From a bacterium ADurb.Bin236 (GTDB lineage Bacteria; UBP15; UBA6099), in assembly GCA_002069885.1 (NCBI GenBank), contig MWCD01000009.1, positions 17,646 to 81,645 on the forward strand: DNA of 64,000 nucleotides, read 5' to 3'. Positions within the stretch are counted from its first letter, which is position 1; each line of letters starts with the position of its first letter. Positions 24,842-33,103 of the stretch are shown piece after piece. Under the pieces are notes generated by a model, which saw only the letters and a program-made list of their open reading frames with translations, was not told the origin of the DNA and did not search any database. The translations under genes were made by a program, and so were the position numbers.

Positions 24842-25798
24842 TTGGATTTTATAGAGTCTTTGAAAGCCAACTTTGCGGCGGTCGCGCAGATAGTCGCGCT
24901 AGGCGGGTTCGGCTTCTATATAATAAAAAAAGGAATACTGGGCCAGTGCTGTTTGAAGACAATCAGCAATCTGGTGACGGACTTCGCGCTGCCGTGTTTC
25001 GTGTTCTCGAACATCGCGGCGAATTTTCATCAGGTTCGAGGGAGCGCGTGGCACATGTTCCCGGTGTATTGCCTGATGATGCTTGCGGCGGGGGCAGGGA
25101 TGGCGGCGGTGGTCGCGGGGCTGGACAAGGGGATCGAGCGAAAGCGGGAGTTCGTGGCGATGGCGACATTCCAGAACTCGGGTTTCCTGCCGATAATCCT
25201 CATCGGCGCGCTGGCTCCTCCGGAAATAAAAGACAAACTTTTCATCTACGTTTTTCTATATCTGCTGGCGTACAATCCGGTTTTGTTTACGCTCGGAGAG
25301 AAGCTGTTTTCTGCGGGCGGGGCGGCGAAAATAAGTTGGAAGTCGCTGCTGAATCCGACGACGGTGGCGACGGTGGCCGGGCTGGCGGTTGCGCTCGCGG
25401 ACGCCGGGAGCCTCATCCCCCGGTTCCTTTTCAGGTCGATACAGATGATGGGAGAGACGACGATACCGCTGTCAATGGTGGTGATAGGCGGAATAATAGT
25501 GGCGAACTACGGGAGCGGAGCGGTTTTTCCGTGGAGATACGCGACGAAGGCCGGGGCGCTGAAACTTGTGGCGCTGCCGTTGGCGACGTTCGCCGCGTTG
25601 AAGTTCGCGGACATCGCCCCGGACGTGAAATTTTTCCTCGCGCTGGAATCGATGATGCCGTCGGCGGTTCTGCTGCCGTTGCTGGCCGGCAAATACGGAG
25701 GGGACGAGGCGCTGGCGGGCCGGACGCTTTTCGGCGTGACCGTCGCCAGCCTGCTGACAGCGCCGTTCCTGCTTGCGGCGTTCGGCGCGGCGTTTTAA
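24842..25798 (+). CDS. AEC-family (auxin efflux carrier-like) transporter
   Basis: 318 residues with about ten membrane helices in two halves. The start is TTG at 24842, preceded by GGGGAA; no ATG fits the family N-terminus. NLVTDFALPCFVFSNIA in the first half and FQNSGFLPIILIGAL mid-protein match the AEC carriers, whose proline-broken helices sit at the substrate site. Bacterial members carry malate and other small carboxylates, so an organic acid is the likely substrate. The 2-oxoacid oxidoreductase downstream would fit that, but the 300-base gap argues against one operon. Confidence 0.85.
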   Translation: MDFIESLKANFAAVAQIVALGGFGFYIIKKGILGQCCLKTISNLVTDFALPCFVFSNIAANFHQVRGSAWHMFPVYCLMMLAAGAGMAAVVAGLDKGIERKREFVAMATFQNSGFLPIILIGALAPPEIKDKLFIYVFLYLLAYNPVLFTLGEKLFSAGGAAKISWKSLLNPTTVATVAGLAVALADAGSLIPRFLFRSIQMMGETTIPLSMVVIGGIIVANYGSGAVFPWRYATKAGALKLVALPLATFAALKFADIAPDVKFFLALESMMPSAVLLPLLAGKYGGDEALAGRTLFGVTVASLLTAPFLLAAFGAAF

Positions 25799-26111
25799 AC
25801 GACTTATTATTTGGAATTACCCATGAATTGTCGCTGGTTTCGCTCATTCGCAAAAGAAAGAATCTTTCGCATGGCGCGCAAGCGGGCGGGTGGAAACAAT
25901 TAAGAACCGCTATAGTTCCTTAATAATGGAGTTGTCTCATGGTTAAAACTCTCAGTGTGTTTATAAAAAACGCCATTGTTAGCGAGAAAAGTCAATCAGG
26001 GATGAGCCAGAGAAAAGAGGCTGGGGGCGGACAAATGCGCCGCGCATGGATAAACTATATACATATTAATTATTCAGAATCCGATATGAATCGCGAATGG
26101 AGAAGAATGCT
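25799..26111. other. Intergenic region, no gene supported
   Basis: About 310 bases. A 62-codon frame from 25939 has a GGAG before its ATG but unconvincing composition, and it runs into the next gene, so I do not call it. A TATAGTTCC-type word near 25912 could be a -10. Confidence 0.4.
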
Positions 26112-27764
26112 ATGGACGCGAATATAAGGATAGCAGGGGAGGCGGGGCAGGGGGTGCAGTCGGCGGGCGAGTTGCTGACAAGCGCATTCCACGACATGGG
26201 CCTCCACGTTTTTTCCACGCAGAGCTACATGTCTCGCATCAGGGGCGGGGTGAACAGCTACGATATAAGAATATCTGACGAGGAACTGCATTCCGGGCGG
26301 GAGGACTGCGACGTGCTGGCGGCGCTAACGGCGGAATCGTTCGCGACCGAAAAAAAGAATGTTGCGAGAGGCGGATTGGTGGCGCTGGACGGGGCCGCCG
26401 GGCCGGACGCTTTGTCGCTGGACATGACGGCGGCGGCAAAGGAGGCGGGCGGCGCGCGGATGGTGAACAGCGTCGCCGCGGGCATTGTCTTTGCTCTCCT
26501 CGGTTACGACATCGAGCCATTGGCGAAAGCGATAGGGAAAGCAATGTCCAAGAAGGGAGAGGAAACCGTCGGAGCGAACATAGAGGCGGCGCGGAGGGGG
26601 GTGGCGCTTGCGGCGGGCCATGAGGGTTTGGTTAAAGCGCCGGTTCCGGGCGAAAGGAGAGGGGAACTGTATTCGGGCAGCGAGGCGGTCGGGCTGGGAG
26701 CGGCGACGGCGGGGGTCAAAGTTGTGTGCAGCTATCCAATGACGCCGTCCACGGGGGCGCTGACATATCTGGCGTCGGTGGCGGACAGATACCGGATAGT
26801 GGTGGAGCAGGCGGAAGACGAGATATGCGCGGCGAACCTGATATGCGGGGCGGCGTACGCGGGGGCTACGGCGATGACGACCACGAGCGGGGGCGGGTTT
26901 GCGCTGATGGCGGAAGGGCTGTCGCTGGCGGGGATGCTTGAGTTGCCGATTGTCATAATGCTGTCGCAGAGGCCCGGGCCGGCGACGGGGTTGCCGACGC
27001 GCACCGGGCAGGAAGACCTCCTGTTCGCGGTCCACGCCGGGCACGGCGAGTTCCCGAAGATAATCTACGCCCCGGGGACGATAGGGCAGGCGTACGAGAT
27101 GACGCGGCGGGCCTTCGAGTCGGCGCACAAATTCCAGACGCCCGCCATCGTGATGACGGACCAGTTCCTGACGGACGCAAAGAAAAACATACCGGAACTT
27201 CCCGGCGCGCTCGACCCAGTGGACGCGCATATCGAGACAGCTCCGGGGGCGGATTATGTCAGGTACGCCGTGACGGAAAGCGGGGTGTCGCCGCGCGCGC
27301 TGCCCGGGGGGGAGGCGTTCGTGGTGTGCGCGTCCGACGAGCACACGCCGGACGGGCATCTGACGGAGGATTTGACGGCGCGAAAGGCGATGCAGGAAAA
27401 GCGGATGAGGAAGGCGGCGCTGGCGGCGGCGGAGGCGATGCCGCCGGAATTTTATCCGGAGCCGGACGAGACAGTTCTGTTGTGCTGGGGCAGCACATAC
27501 GGCCCGTGCAGGGAGGCGGTGGACATATTGAGGGCGAAGGGGAGGAAGGTGTGCATGGCGCATTTTGCGCAGGTGTGGCCTGTGTGGGCGGGAGCGGGCG
27601 GGGCGCTGGAAGGCCGGCGAGTCGTCTCGGTGGAAGGCAACTCGACGGCGCAGTTCGCGCTGTTGCTGAGGCAATGCGGCGCGGTTTCGCGGTTCGACTC
27701 GATACTTCGCTACGACGGGTTGCCATTCACGGGCGCGGAGATCGCGCGGAGGTTCAAATCATGA
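26112..27764 (+). CDS. 2-oxoacid:acceptor oxidoreductase, fused gamma-alpha subunit
   Basis: 550 residues from the ATG at 26112, preceded by GGAGAAG; an ATG five codons earlier lacks such a site. These enzymes oxidatively decarboxylate 2-oxoacids with CoA, TPP and ferredoxin. Residues 1 to about 185 are the gamma domain (IRIAGEAGQGVQSAGELL, SYMSRIRGGVNSYDI); the alpha (pyrimidine-binding) part follows with GSEAVGLGAATAGVKVVCSYPMTP-type sequence and the QRPGPATGLPTRTGQEDL block. This gamma-alpha fusion with a separate beta subunit is the layout of KorAB-type enzymes, so 2-oxoglutarate is the best guess; branched-chain or pyruvate substrates remain possible. Confidence 0.88.
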   Translation: MDANIRIAGEAGQGVQSAGELLTSAFHDMGLHVFSTQSYMSRIRGGVNSYDIRISDEELHSGREDCDVLAALTAESFATEKKNVARGGLVALDGAAGPDALSLDMTAAAKEAGGARMVNSVAAGIVFALLGYDIEPLAKAIGKAMSKKGEETVGANIEAARRGVALAAGHEGLVKAPVPGERRGELYSGSEAVGLGAATAGVKVVCSYPMTPSTGALTYLASVADRYRIVVEQAEDEICAANLICGAAYAGATAMTTTSGGGFALMAEGLSLAGMLELPIVIMLSQRPGPATGLPTRTGQEDLLFAVHAGHGEFPKIIYAPGTIGQAYEMTRRAFESAHKFQTPAIVMTDQFLTDAKKNIPELPGALDPVDAHIETAPGADYVRYAVTESGVSPRALPGGEAFVVCASDEHTPDGHLTEDLTARKAMQEKRMRKAALAAAEAMPPEFYPEPDETVLLCWGSTYGPCREAVDILRAKGRKVCMAHFAQVWPVWAGAGGALEGRRVVSVEGNSTAQFALLLRQCGAVSRFDSILRYDGLPFTGAEIARRFKS

Positions 27765-28567
27765 GCGGAACGGCAAAACTGAAAGAGACGGCGTGGTGTC
27801 CCGGATGCGGGAACTTCAACATACTGAAATCGCTGGACGCGGCTATTGATACGGCGGGGTTGGACAGGAAGCGGCTCGTGATGGTTTCAGGCATAGGACA
27901 GGCGGCGAAATGCCCGCACTACACGGACGCCAATGTTTTCAACGGGCTGCACGGGCGCGCGCTCCCGGCGGCCACCGGCATCAAAATCGCCAACAGGAGC
28001 CTGACCGTCATCGTCGCAAGCGGAGACGGCGACATGTACGGAGAGGGCGGCAACCACTTGCTTAACGCGATGCGGAGAAACATCGGAGTAAAGGCGTTCG
28101 TGCACAACAATCAGGTGTACGGGCTGACGAAGGGGCAGGCGTCGCCTACTTCGGAGCCGGGCTTCGTCACAAAAATCCAGACGAAGGGAGTCGTGCTGGA
28201 GCCGCTGAACCCGCTGGCGCTCGGAGTGGCAGAGAACTGCTCGTTCGTCGCGCGCTCGTCCTCGGTTATGCCGGAGCATCTTACGGCGATGATGGCCGAG
28301 GCGATAAAGGCCGACGGGTTCGCGCTGCTGGACATTCTTCAGCCTTGCGTGTCATTCAATAAAATTAACACGGCAAAATGGTACAAGGAAAGATGCAAGG
28401 AGCTGCCTGCGGATTATGACCCATCGGACAGGGAGGCGGCGTTCGCCGCCGCGCTCAAATGGGGCGACGAAATCCCAGTAGGAATCATCTACAGGGGGAC
28501 GCGGCGGAGCTTCGAGGACATGACTACCGCGCTAGCCGGGGAACCTCTGCGCGCGTTCAGCGGTTAA
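27761..28567 (+). CDS. 2-oxoacid:acceptor oxidoreductase, beta (TPP-binding) subunit
   Basis: 268 residues from the ATG that overlaps the alpha-subunit stop by four bases. WCPGCGNFNIL begins the protein, and the TPP and Mg binding motif is GDGDMYGEGGNHLLNAMRRN (near residues 88-107). GIGQAAKCPHY and the ending with a cysteine region (LQPCVSFNKINT) add the cluster ligands expected of KorB-type subunits, which hold one 4Fe-4S cluster. No separate ferredoxin-like delta subunit is encoded here, so electrons presumably go directly to a soluble ferredoxin. Confidence 0.9.
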   Translation: MSGTAKLKETAWCPGCGNFNILKSLDAAIDTAGLDRKRLVMVSGIGQAAKCPHYTDANVFNGLHGRALPAATGIKIANRSLTVIVASGDGDMYGEGGNHLLNAMRRNIGVKAFVHNNQVYGLTKGQASPTSEPGFVTKIQTKGVVLEPLNPLALGVAENCSFVARSSSVMPEHLTAMMAEAIKADGFALLDILQPCVSFNKINTAKWYKERCKELPADYDPSDREAAFAAALKWGDEIPVGIIYRGTRRSFEDMTTALAGEPLRAFSG

Positions 28568-28650
28568 TAAGATATCGGCGCGCGAGCAGGGAAGCGCGGC
28601 CAAGTTATACACCGGCGCTATTATCCGCCGGGACTAAGGAGGCGATACTC

Positions 28651-29268
28651 ATGGAATTGAATCAGGTATTTGAACAGAGACGAGCGGTGAACTTTTTCGA
28701 TACAGAGAAAAAAATCGACGAGGAAACGATAAGACGCATATACGACATAGCGAAACTGGCTCCCTCGTCGTTCAACTTGCAGCCGTGGAAGATAATACTG
28801 GCGAGCGACCCGGAGCAGAAAGAGAAACTGAAGAAATGCGCGGGCGGGCAGCCGAAAGTGACGGAAGCGTCCCACGTGGCCATAGTTCTCGGCGACAAGA
28901 AGGCGTATGAGAAGATGGACCCGATACTGGACGATTTCATAGCGAGAGGTTTCTTCGGAGAGCAGATGCGCGACACGCTGAAAGGGATGGCGAAGGGGTT
29001 GTACGCGGGAGAGAACGAAAGGGCGTTCGCAAGCCGGAACGCGGGTCTGTTTGCGATGTCGTTCATGCTGGCGGCAAAGTCGCTGGGAGTGGACACGCAC
29101 CCGATGGACGGCATGGACAACAACGCGGTGCGGGAAGCGTTCAATGTTCCGGACGACTACGATGTTGTGATGCTGATAGCGATAGGGAAACACGACGAGG
29201 CGAAGGCGTTGCTGCCGAGGGCGGGCAGGAAGCCGTTCGAGGAAGTGTTCGTAAAGGAAACTTTCTGA
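28651..29268 (+). CDS. Nitroreductase-family flavoprotein
   Basis: 205 residues from the ATG at 28651, eight bases after AAGGAGG. FMN-dependent reductases of this family reduce nitro groups, quinones or other acceptors with NAD(P)H. FEQRRAVNFF, LAPSSFNLQPWKIIL (FMN-binding), GVDTHPMDGMD and DYDVVMLIAIGK are the family blocks in order. The substrate cannot be predicted. It follows the oxidoreductase by 83 bases without a visible terminator and may belong to the same transcript. Confidence 0.88.
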   Translation: MELNQVFEQRRAVNFFDTEKKIDEETIRRIYDIAKLAPSSFNLQPWKIILASDPEQKEKLKKCAGGQPKVTEASHVAIVLGDKKAYEKMDPILDDFIARGFFGEQMRDTLKGMAKGLYAGENERAFASRNAGLFAMSFMLAAKSLGVDTHPMDGMDNNAVREAFNVPDDYDVVMLIAIGKHDEAKALLPRAGRKPFEEVFVKETF

Positions 29269-29450
29269 AGCGGGCTTGCCGCAAAGCCCCCGCGTCGCGG
29301 AGTTAGCGGGTGTCGGAATTCCGGGCGCGGGGCGCTGATTATTTTCTGAAAAATCCGTATAATCATTGACAGGCCCACGATCGCGCGGCGGCGTGGACCG
29401 CCTGCCTTTGTGCCGGCGGGCATTTTTCAATCCTAGGAGGATTGCGGGTC

Positions 29451-30638
29451 ATGAAGATGAAAGCGGTTAGACTGCATGCGAAGTGGGCTCCCAAGCCGGG
29501 ATTCAAACTTGGGGCGAAGGACGTGGACGGAGTTCAGACGTATCTTGGAAGCTTGGTGTGGAAGACTCCGAAGATAGTTATAGAGGACGTGGAGATACCC
29601 GAGCCGGGGCCGAAGGAAGTTCTGATAGAGGTGATGGCGTGCGGGATATGCGGGTCGGATGTGCACATGGCGCAGCCCGACGATAAGGGATATATCTGGT
29701 ATCCGGGGCTGACCGGTTTCCCGTGCACGCTGGGCCATGAGTTCAGCGGAGTGGTAGTGAAGGGCGGGCCGGGAGCGTTGAACAAGCGCACCAACAAGCC
29801 GTTCAAGGGCGGAGAGCCTGTCACCGCAGAAGAGATGCTGTGGTGCGCGTCCTGCCGCCCGTGCGCGGACGGCTGGCCGAACCACTGCGAGCGCTTGGAC
29901 GAGCTGGGGTTCAACGTGGACGGCGCCTTCGCCAAATACATAGTGGTTCCCGACCGGGTGGTGTGGAGCCTAGAGCCTCTGAAGAAACTTTACAAGGGCA
30001 ACGACCTGTTCCTCGCCGGAAGCTTGGTTGAGCCGACGAGCGTGGCGTACAACGCGGTAATCGAGCGCGGCAAGGGCATCCGTCCCGGCGACAATGTGGT
30101 CATTTGCGGCGGAGGCCCCATCGGGCAGGCCGCAACCGCCATTCTTAAACGCATGGGAGCCGCCAACGTCATCATGTCCGAACCCGAACCGGGCCGCGCG
30201 CGCATGGCCAAAAAATTCGGAGCCGATTATGTTGTCAATCCGCTAAAAGAAAACCTCGTCGAGAAAGTCCTTAAATACACCGACGGGCAGGGCGCGGACC
30301 TTTACCTCGAAGCCACAGGGCTTCCCACGGTGGTTTATCCGCTTATTGAGCAGTGCGTGTGGGAGGGCCGGACGGTGAACGCCACGGTTGTGGTTGTGGC
30401 CCGCGCGGACGCCAAGATGCCGGTCACGGGCGAAGTCCTTCAGGTCCGCCGCGCCGAGATTATAGGCGCTCAGGGCCACTCCGGACACGGCACTTTCCCG
30501 CGCGTCATCAGCATGATGTCTTCAGGCATGGATATGACCCCCATGATCACCCGCAAGGTGAAAATGGACAACGTGCCCGAACAGATTATCAAGCTTCGCA
30601 CCAACAGGACGGACTGCAAGATTACTTGCGTTATGTGA
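29451..30638 (+). CDS. Zinc-dependent dehydrogenase, scyllo-inosose 3-dehydrogenase-like
   Basis: 395 residues from the ATG at 29451 (ribosome site TAGGAGG at 29434-29440). A medium-chain dehydrogenase: catalytic-zinc residues in CGICGSDVH and LGHEFSG, structural-zinc cysteines in MLWCASCRPCADGWPNHC, and a Rossmann domain with GGGPIGQAA. An acidic residue after the second strand (IMSEPEPGR) favours NAD over NADP. The opening KMKAVRLHAKWAPKPGFKLG and the GSQGHSGHGTFPRVI-like block (here GAQGHSGHG) recall the Thermotoga enzyme TM0412, a scyllo-inosose 3-dehydrogenase of inositol catabolism. No other inositol genes are nearby. A strong terminator follows. Confidence 0.82.
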   Translation: MKMKAVRLHAKWAPKPGFKLGAKDVDGVQTYLGSLVWKTPKIVIEDVEIPEPGPKEVLIEVMACGICGSDVHMAQPDDKGYIWYPGLTGFPCTLGHEFSGVVVKGGPGALNKRTNKPFKGGEPVTAEEMLWCASCRPCADGWPNHCERLDELGFNVDGAFAKYIVVPDRVVWSLEPLKKLYKGNDLFLAGSLVEPTSVAYNAVIERGKGIRPGDNVVICGGGPIGQAATAILKRMGAANVIMSEPEPGRARMAKKFGADYVVNPLKENLVEKVLKYTDGQGADLYLEATGLPTVVYPLIEQCVWEGRTVNATVVVVARADAKMPVTGEVLQVRRAEIIGAQGHSGHGTFPRVISMMSSGMDMTPMITRKVKMDNVPEQIIKLRTNRTDCKITCVM

Positions 30639-30649
30639 GACTTAACCGG

Positions 30650-30682
30650 GGGCGCGGGCGGAACAGCCCGCGCCCTCTTTTT
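30650..30682 (+). terminator. Rho-independent terminator
   Basis: Perfect 10-bp stem GGGCGCGGGC / GCCCGCGCCC (30650-30659 with 30666-30675), six-base loop, then TCTTTTT. It isolates the dehydrogenase from the cyclase gene. Confidence 0.9.
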
Positions 30683-30710
30683 CCCGCCCATGACGGACGA
30701 GAGCGTTTAA

Positions 30711-31844
30711 ATGAGCCGGAACAATTCCTGCAACGGCGACAACCATGAAAGAACGGCGAAGGACCTAGAGCTTCTCCGCTCTATAGCGTTCGACCTTGTG
30801 CATGAAAACGCCGATCTGAAAAACCGGCTGGACGAGCGGGAGCGGGAACTTAACCTGCTGTACACGGTGATAGGCCGCGTCAACGTCGTGATGGAGGCCG
30901 AAGAAGTCAAGGACATCATTATCGAGTTGACGATGAGTTTCTTTCCGACGGTCGGGTTCTGCATGATAGCGCTGTTCGACGAAGATGCCGGGCTGGCGGT
31001 GAGATACGCCGCGCGGGGCGGCTCCACAATGGCCGAAAAAATCGCCATGCCTTTTCCGATGGACGACTCCATAAAGTGGGACGAAGTCGTAGCCACCGAG
31101 GAATGGAACGATTTCTTCGAGCGGCGCGAGGAGATAAAGGGCCTGCAATCGACTTTCATCCCGCTCGAACTGAAGTCGCGCCAGATTGGGTTCATAATGC
31201 TGGGCAGGCCGCGCGGCTCCGAATACGACGAAGGCGAATGGCGGCTGCTCCGCACGATGGCCAACTACTGCTCGGTGTCAATCGACAACAGCAAACTCTA
31301 CCAGCTCGCCATCACTGACACGCTCACCGGGCTGTTCAACCGAAGGTATTTCGACAACAGGCTTGAACGAGAGATGGAGAGGGCGCGAGAGCGCGGAACC
31401 ACTCTGGCCCTGCTCATGCTCGATCTGGACCACTTCAAGAGAATCAATGACACGCACGGGCATCCCGCCGGGGACCAAGTGCTGAGGGAACTGGCAGACC
31501 GCATGCTCGAAGGCCGCGAAGACGGGCGCATAGTCTGCCGCGTCGGCGGCGAGGAGTTCGCCATCCTTCTGCCCGGAATCGAATTTGCCGAAGCAGAATC
31601 GAAGGCGGAAACGATCCGCGACGCCTCCGGCTCCCGCCCTTACGTGTTCGACGCGGACTGCCGCCAGATAACTCAAACCATAACCATCAGCATCGGAGTC
31701 GCGGTGTTTCCCAAAGACGGAGACAATCCCGAAGCGCTGGTGAACAAGGCGGACCAAGCTCTATACCTCGCGAAGGCTCTTGGCAGAAACCGCGTGGTGT
31801 CCCACAGCGCGGCCCGCATGGGAAAATTTCACAGCGAAGATTAA
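30711..31844 (+). CDS. GAF-GGDEF diguanylate cyclase
   Basis: 377 residues. A coiled-coil N-terminus (about 15-55) leads to a GAF-like sensor domain (about 55-195) and a C-terminal GGDEF domain with the active motif RVGGEEFAILLPG (GGEEF near 279-283) and the substrate segment LDLDHFKRINDTHGHPAGD. It should make cyclic di-GMP from two GTP. The RxxD inhibitory site normally ending just before GGEEF is missing (EDGR instead), so product inhibition of the usual kind is unlikely. No membrane helix, so it is cytosolic. A possible receptor, the PilZ protein at 40.1 kb, is in the same window. Confidence 0.93.
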   Translation: MSRNNSCNGDNHERTAKDLELLRSIAFDLVHENADLKNRLDERERELNLLYTVIGRVNVVMEAEEVKDIIIELTMSFFPTVGFCMIALFDEDAGLAVRYAARGGSTMAEKIAMPFPMDDSIKWDEVVATEEWNDFFERREEIKGLQSTFIPLELKSRQIGFIMLGRPRGSEYDEGEWRLLRTMANYCSVSIDNSKLYQLAITDTLTGLFNRRYFDNRLEREMERARERGTTLALLMLDLDHFKRINDTHGHPAGDQVLRELADRMLEGREDGRIVCRVGGEEFAILLPGIEFAEAESKAETIRDASGSRPYVFDADCRQITQTITISIGVAVFPKDGDNPEALVNKADQALYLAKALGRNRVVSHSAARMGKFHSED

Positions 31845-31934
31845 CCATCCCGGCGTCCAATCTGTCATATAATAATATCAGCGGCCGGCTCCGGCTGATC
31901 CGCGCGCAAGACCGACCTTCAGGAGGCTTTTCGT

Positions 31935-32270
31935 ATGCAAGACACCGGCCGCGTCGTCGTTTATATCACCGCTCCTAATGAAGAAGAAGCGGAGCGCATC
32001 GCTCGAATGCTCGTCGACAAACGCCTCGCCGCCTGCGTGGCCCTCGTTTCTCCCATCCGCTCCATCTACAGGTGGAAAGAGGAGGTCTGCGACGAAAAGG
32101 AAGTCCTGCTCATCGCCAAGACGACGGCGGCAATGTTCGGCGCGCTGCGCGACGCCGTGCTTGAAGCCCACTCTTACGAGGTTCCGGAGATAGTGGCCGT
32201 TCCTATCGCGGACGGAGAGCCGAGATATCTTCAGTGGATAACGGACAACGCGGATGGGGAGCGGGCGTGA
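31935..32270 (+). CDS. cutA: CutA-type divalent-cation tolerance protein
   Basis: 111 residues, a trimeric ferredoxin-like fold protein. VVYITAPNEEEAERIARMLVDKRLAACV, IRSIYRWKEEV and SYEVPEIVAVPI are the three conserved CutA blocks. It is linked to copper tolerance in E. coli, but its exact job is unclear. AGGAGG lies 8 bases before the ATG, and TATAAT at 31868-31873 is the likely -10. The stop overlaps the next start by four bases (GTGA). Confidence 0.93.
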   Translation: MQDTGRVVVYITAPNEEEAERIARMLVDKRLAACVALVSPIRSIYRWKEEVCDEKEVLLIAKTTAAMFGALRDAVLEAHSYEVPEIVAVPIADGEPRYLQWITDNADGERA

Positions 32271-33073
32271 GCGCGAGGCCGATAATAACTCTGATGACGG
32301 ACTTCGGCGACAGCGACGCATACGTCGGAGCGATGAAAGGGGCCATCCTATCAATAGTCCCGGACGCCGCAGTGGTGGATATCGCTCACAACATACCTCC
32401 TTTCAACCTGCTGTCCGCCGCATATCTTCTGACGACATACTTCGCCGAGTTCCCGCCGGGGACGGCTCATATAGCGGTGATAGATCCGGGGGTGGGCGGC
32501 GCGAGAGACTGTCTGGCGGTGAAGGCGGCGGGGCGCTATTTGTTGCTGCCGGATAATGGCATAGCCGGGATGGCGCTCGATGCGGCGGGCGACGGCTGGG
32601 AGGTGCGAAGAATCGCGAACCCGGCCCTTATGGCTCCGAAAGTCAGTCCGACTTTTCACGGGCGGGACGTCTTCGCCCCGGCGGCCGCAAGACTTGTTTC
32701 CGGATTCCCGTTCTCCGAAGTCGGCCCGGCCACATTCAGGATTGAGCGCCTCAAAGCCGCGTCCGTATCCATAGCCCCCGGCTCGGTTTCCGGCGCCGTC
32801 GTCCATATCGACAGATTCGGCAACTTCATAACAAACGTGATGGACGAGCACATAGACCGCGCGGGCGGCAAGGCGTTCTTCGTTACCATCGGCGAATACA
32901 CCATCATGGGGCTGTCCGAGACGTATGAATCAAGGCCGCCGGGAGAACTGCTCGCGTACGTCGGCAGTTCAGGCAGACTGGAGATAGGAGTGTCGCGCGG
33001 GCGCGCGTCGGATATCGTCGGCAAGCCGGTCGGCTCCCCGGTGTCCGTCAGGTCAAGACCGTCCGCCCTATGA
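32267..33073 (+). CDS. SAM hydroxide adenosyltransferase-like protein (DUF62)
   Basis: 268 residues from a GTG overlapping the cutA stop by four bases. The family, related to bacterial fluorinase and chlorinase, cleaves S-adenosylmethionine with water to adenosine and methionine. LMTDFGDSDAYVGAMKG at the N-terminus, AVIDPGVGG and VVHIDRFGNFITN are its signatures; the acidic residue in MTDFGDSD and the FGN block contribute to the SAM site. The 21-residue halogenase loop of fluorinases is not evident, so the hydroxide type is preferred. Physiological role is unknown in general. Confidence 0.9.
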   Translation: MSARPIITLMTDFGDSDAYVGAMKGAILSIVPDAAVVDIAHNIPPFNLLSAAYLLTTYFAEFPPGTAHIAVIDPGVGGARDCLAVKAAGRYLLLPDNGIAGMALDAAGDGWEVRRIANPALMAPKVSPTFHGRDVFAPAAARLVSGFPFSEVGPATFRIERLKAASVSIAPGSVSGAVVHIDRFGNFITNVMDEHIDRAGGKAFFVTIGEYTIMGLSETYESRPPGELLAYVGSSGRLEIGVSRGRASDIVGKPVGSPVSVRSRPSAL

Positions 33074-33088
33074 GCCTGAATCTCGCGC

Positions 33089-33097
33089 TGATATAAT
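33089..33097 (+). promoter_or_regulatory. Extended -10 promoter placed for a leaderless mRNA
   Basis: TGATATAAT at 33089-33097 is followed by six bases and then the ATG at 33104, so transcription should begin at the start codon. No ribosome site is present upstream of the ATG. Confidence 0.65.
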
Positions 33098-33103
33098 TAG
33101 AAT

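Noticed and set aside
25939..26127. 62-codon frame before the 2-oxoacid oxidoreductase
   Set aside because: GGAG precedes the ATG, but composition is unconvincing and it overlaps the start of the real gene.
26325..27674. 449-codon frame opposite the 2-oxoacid oxidoreductase gene
   Set aside because: Arg/His/Pro-rich composition, no ribosome site, and the plus strand encodes a recognised enzyme.
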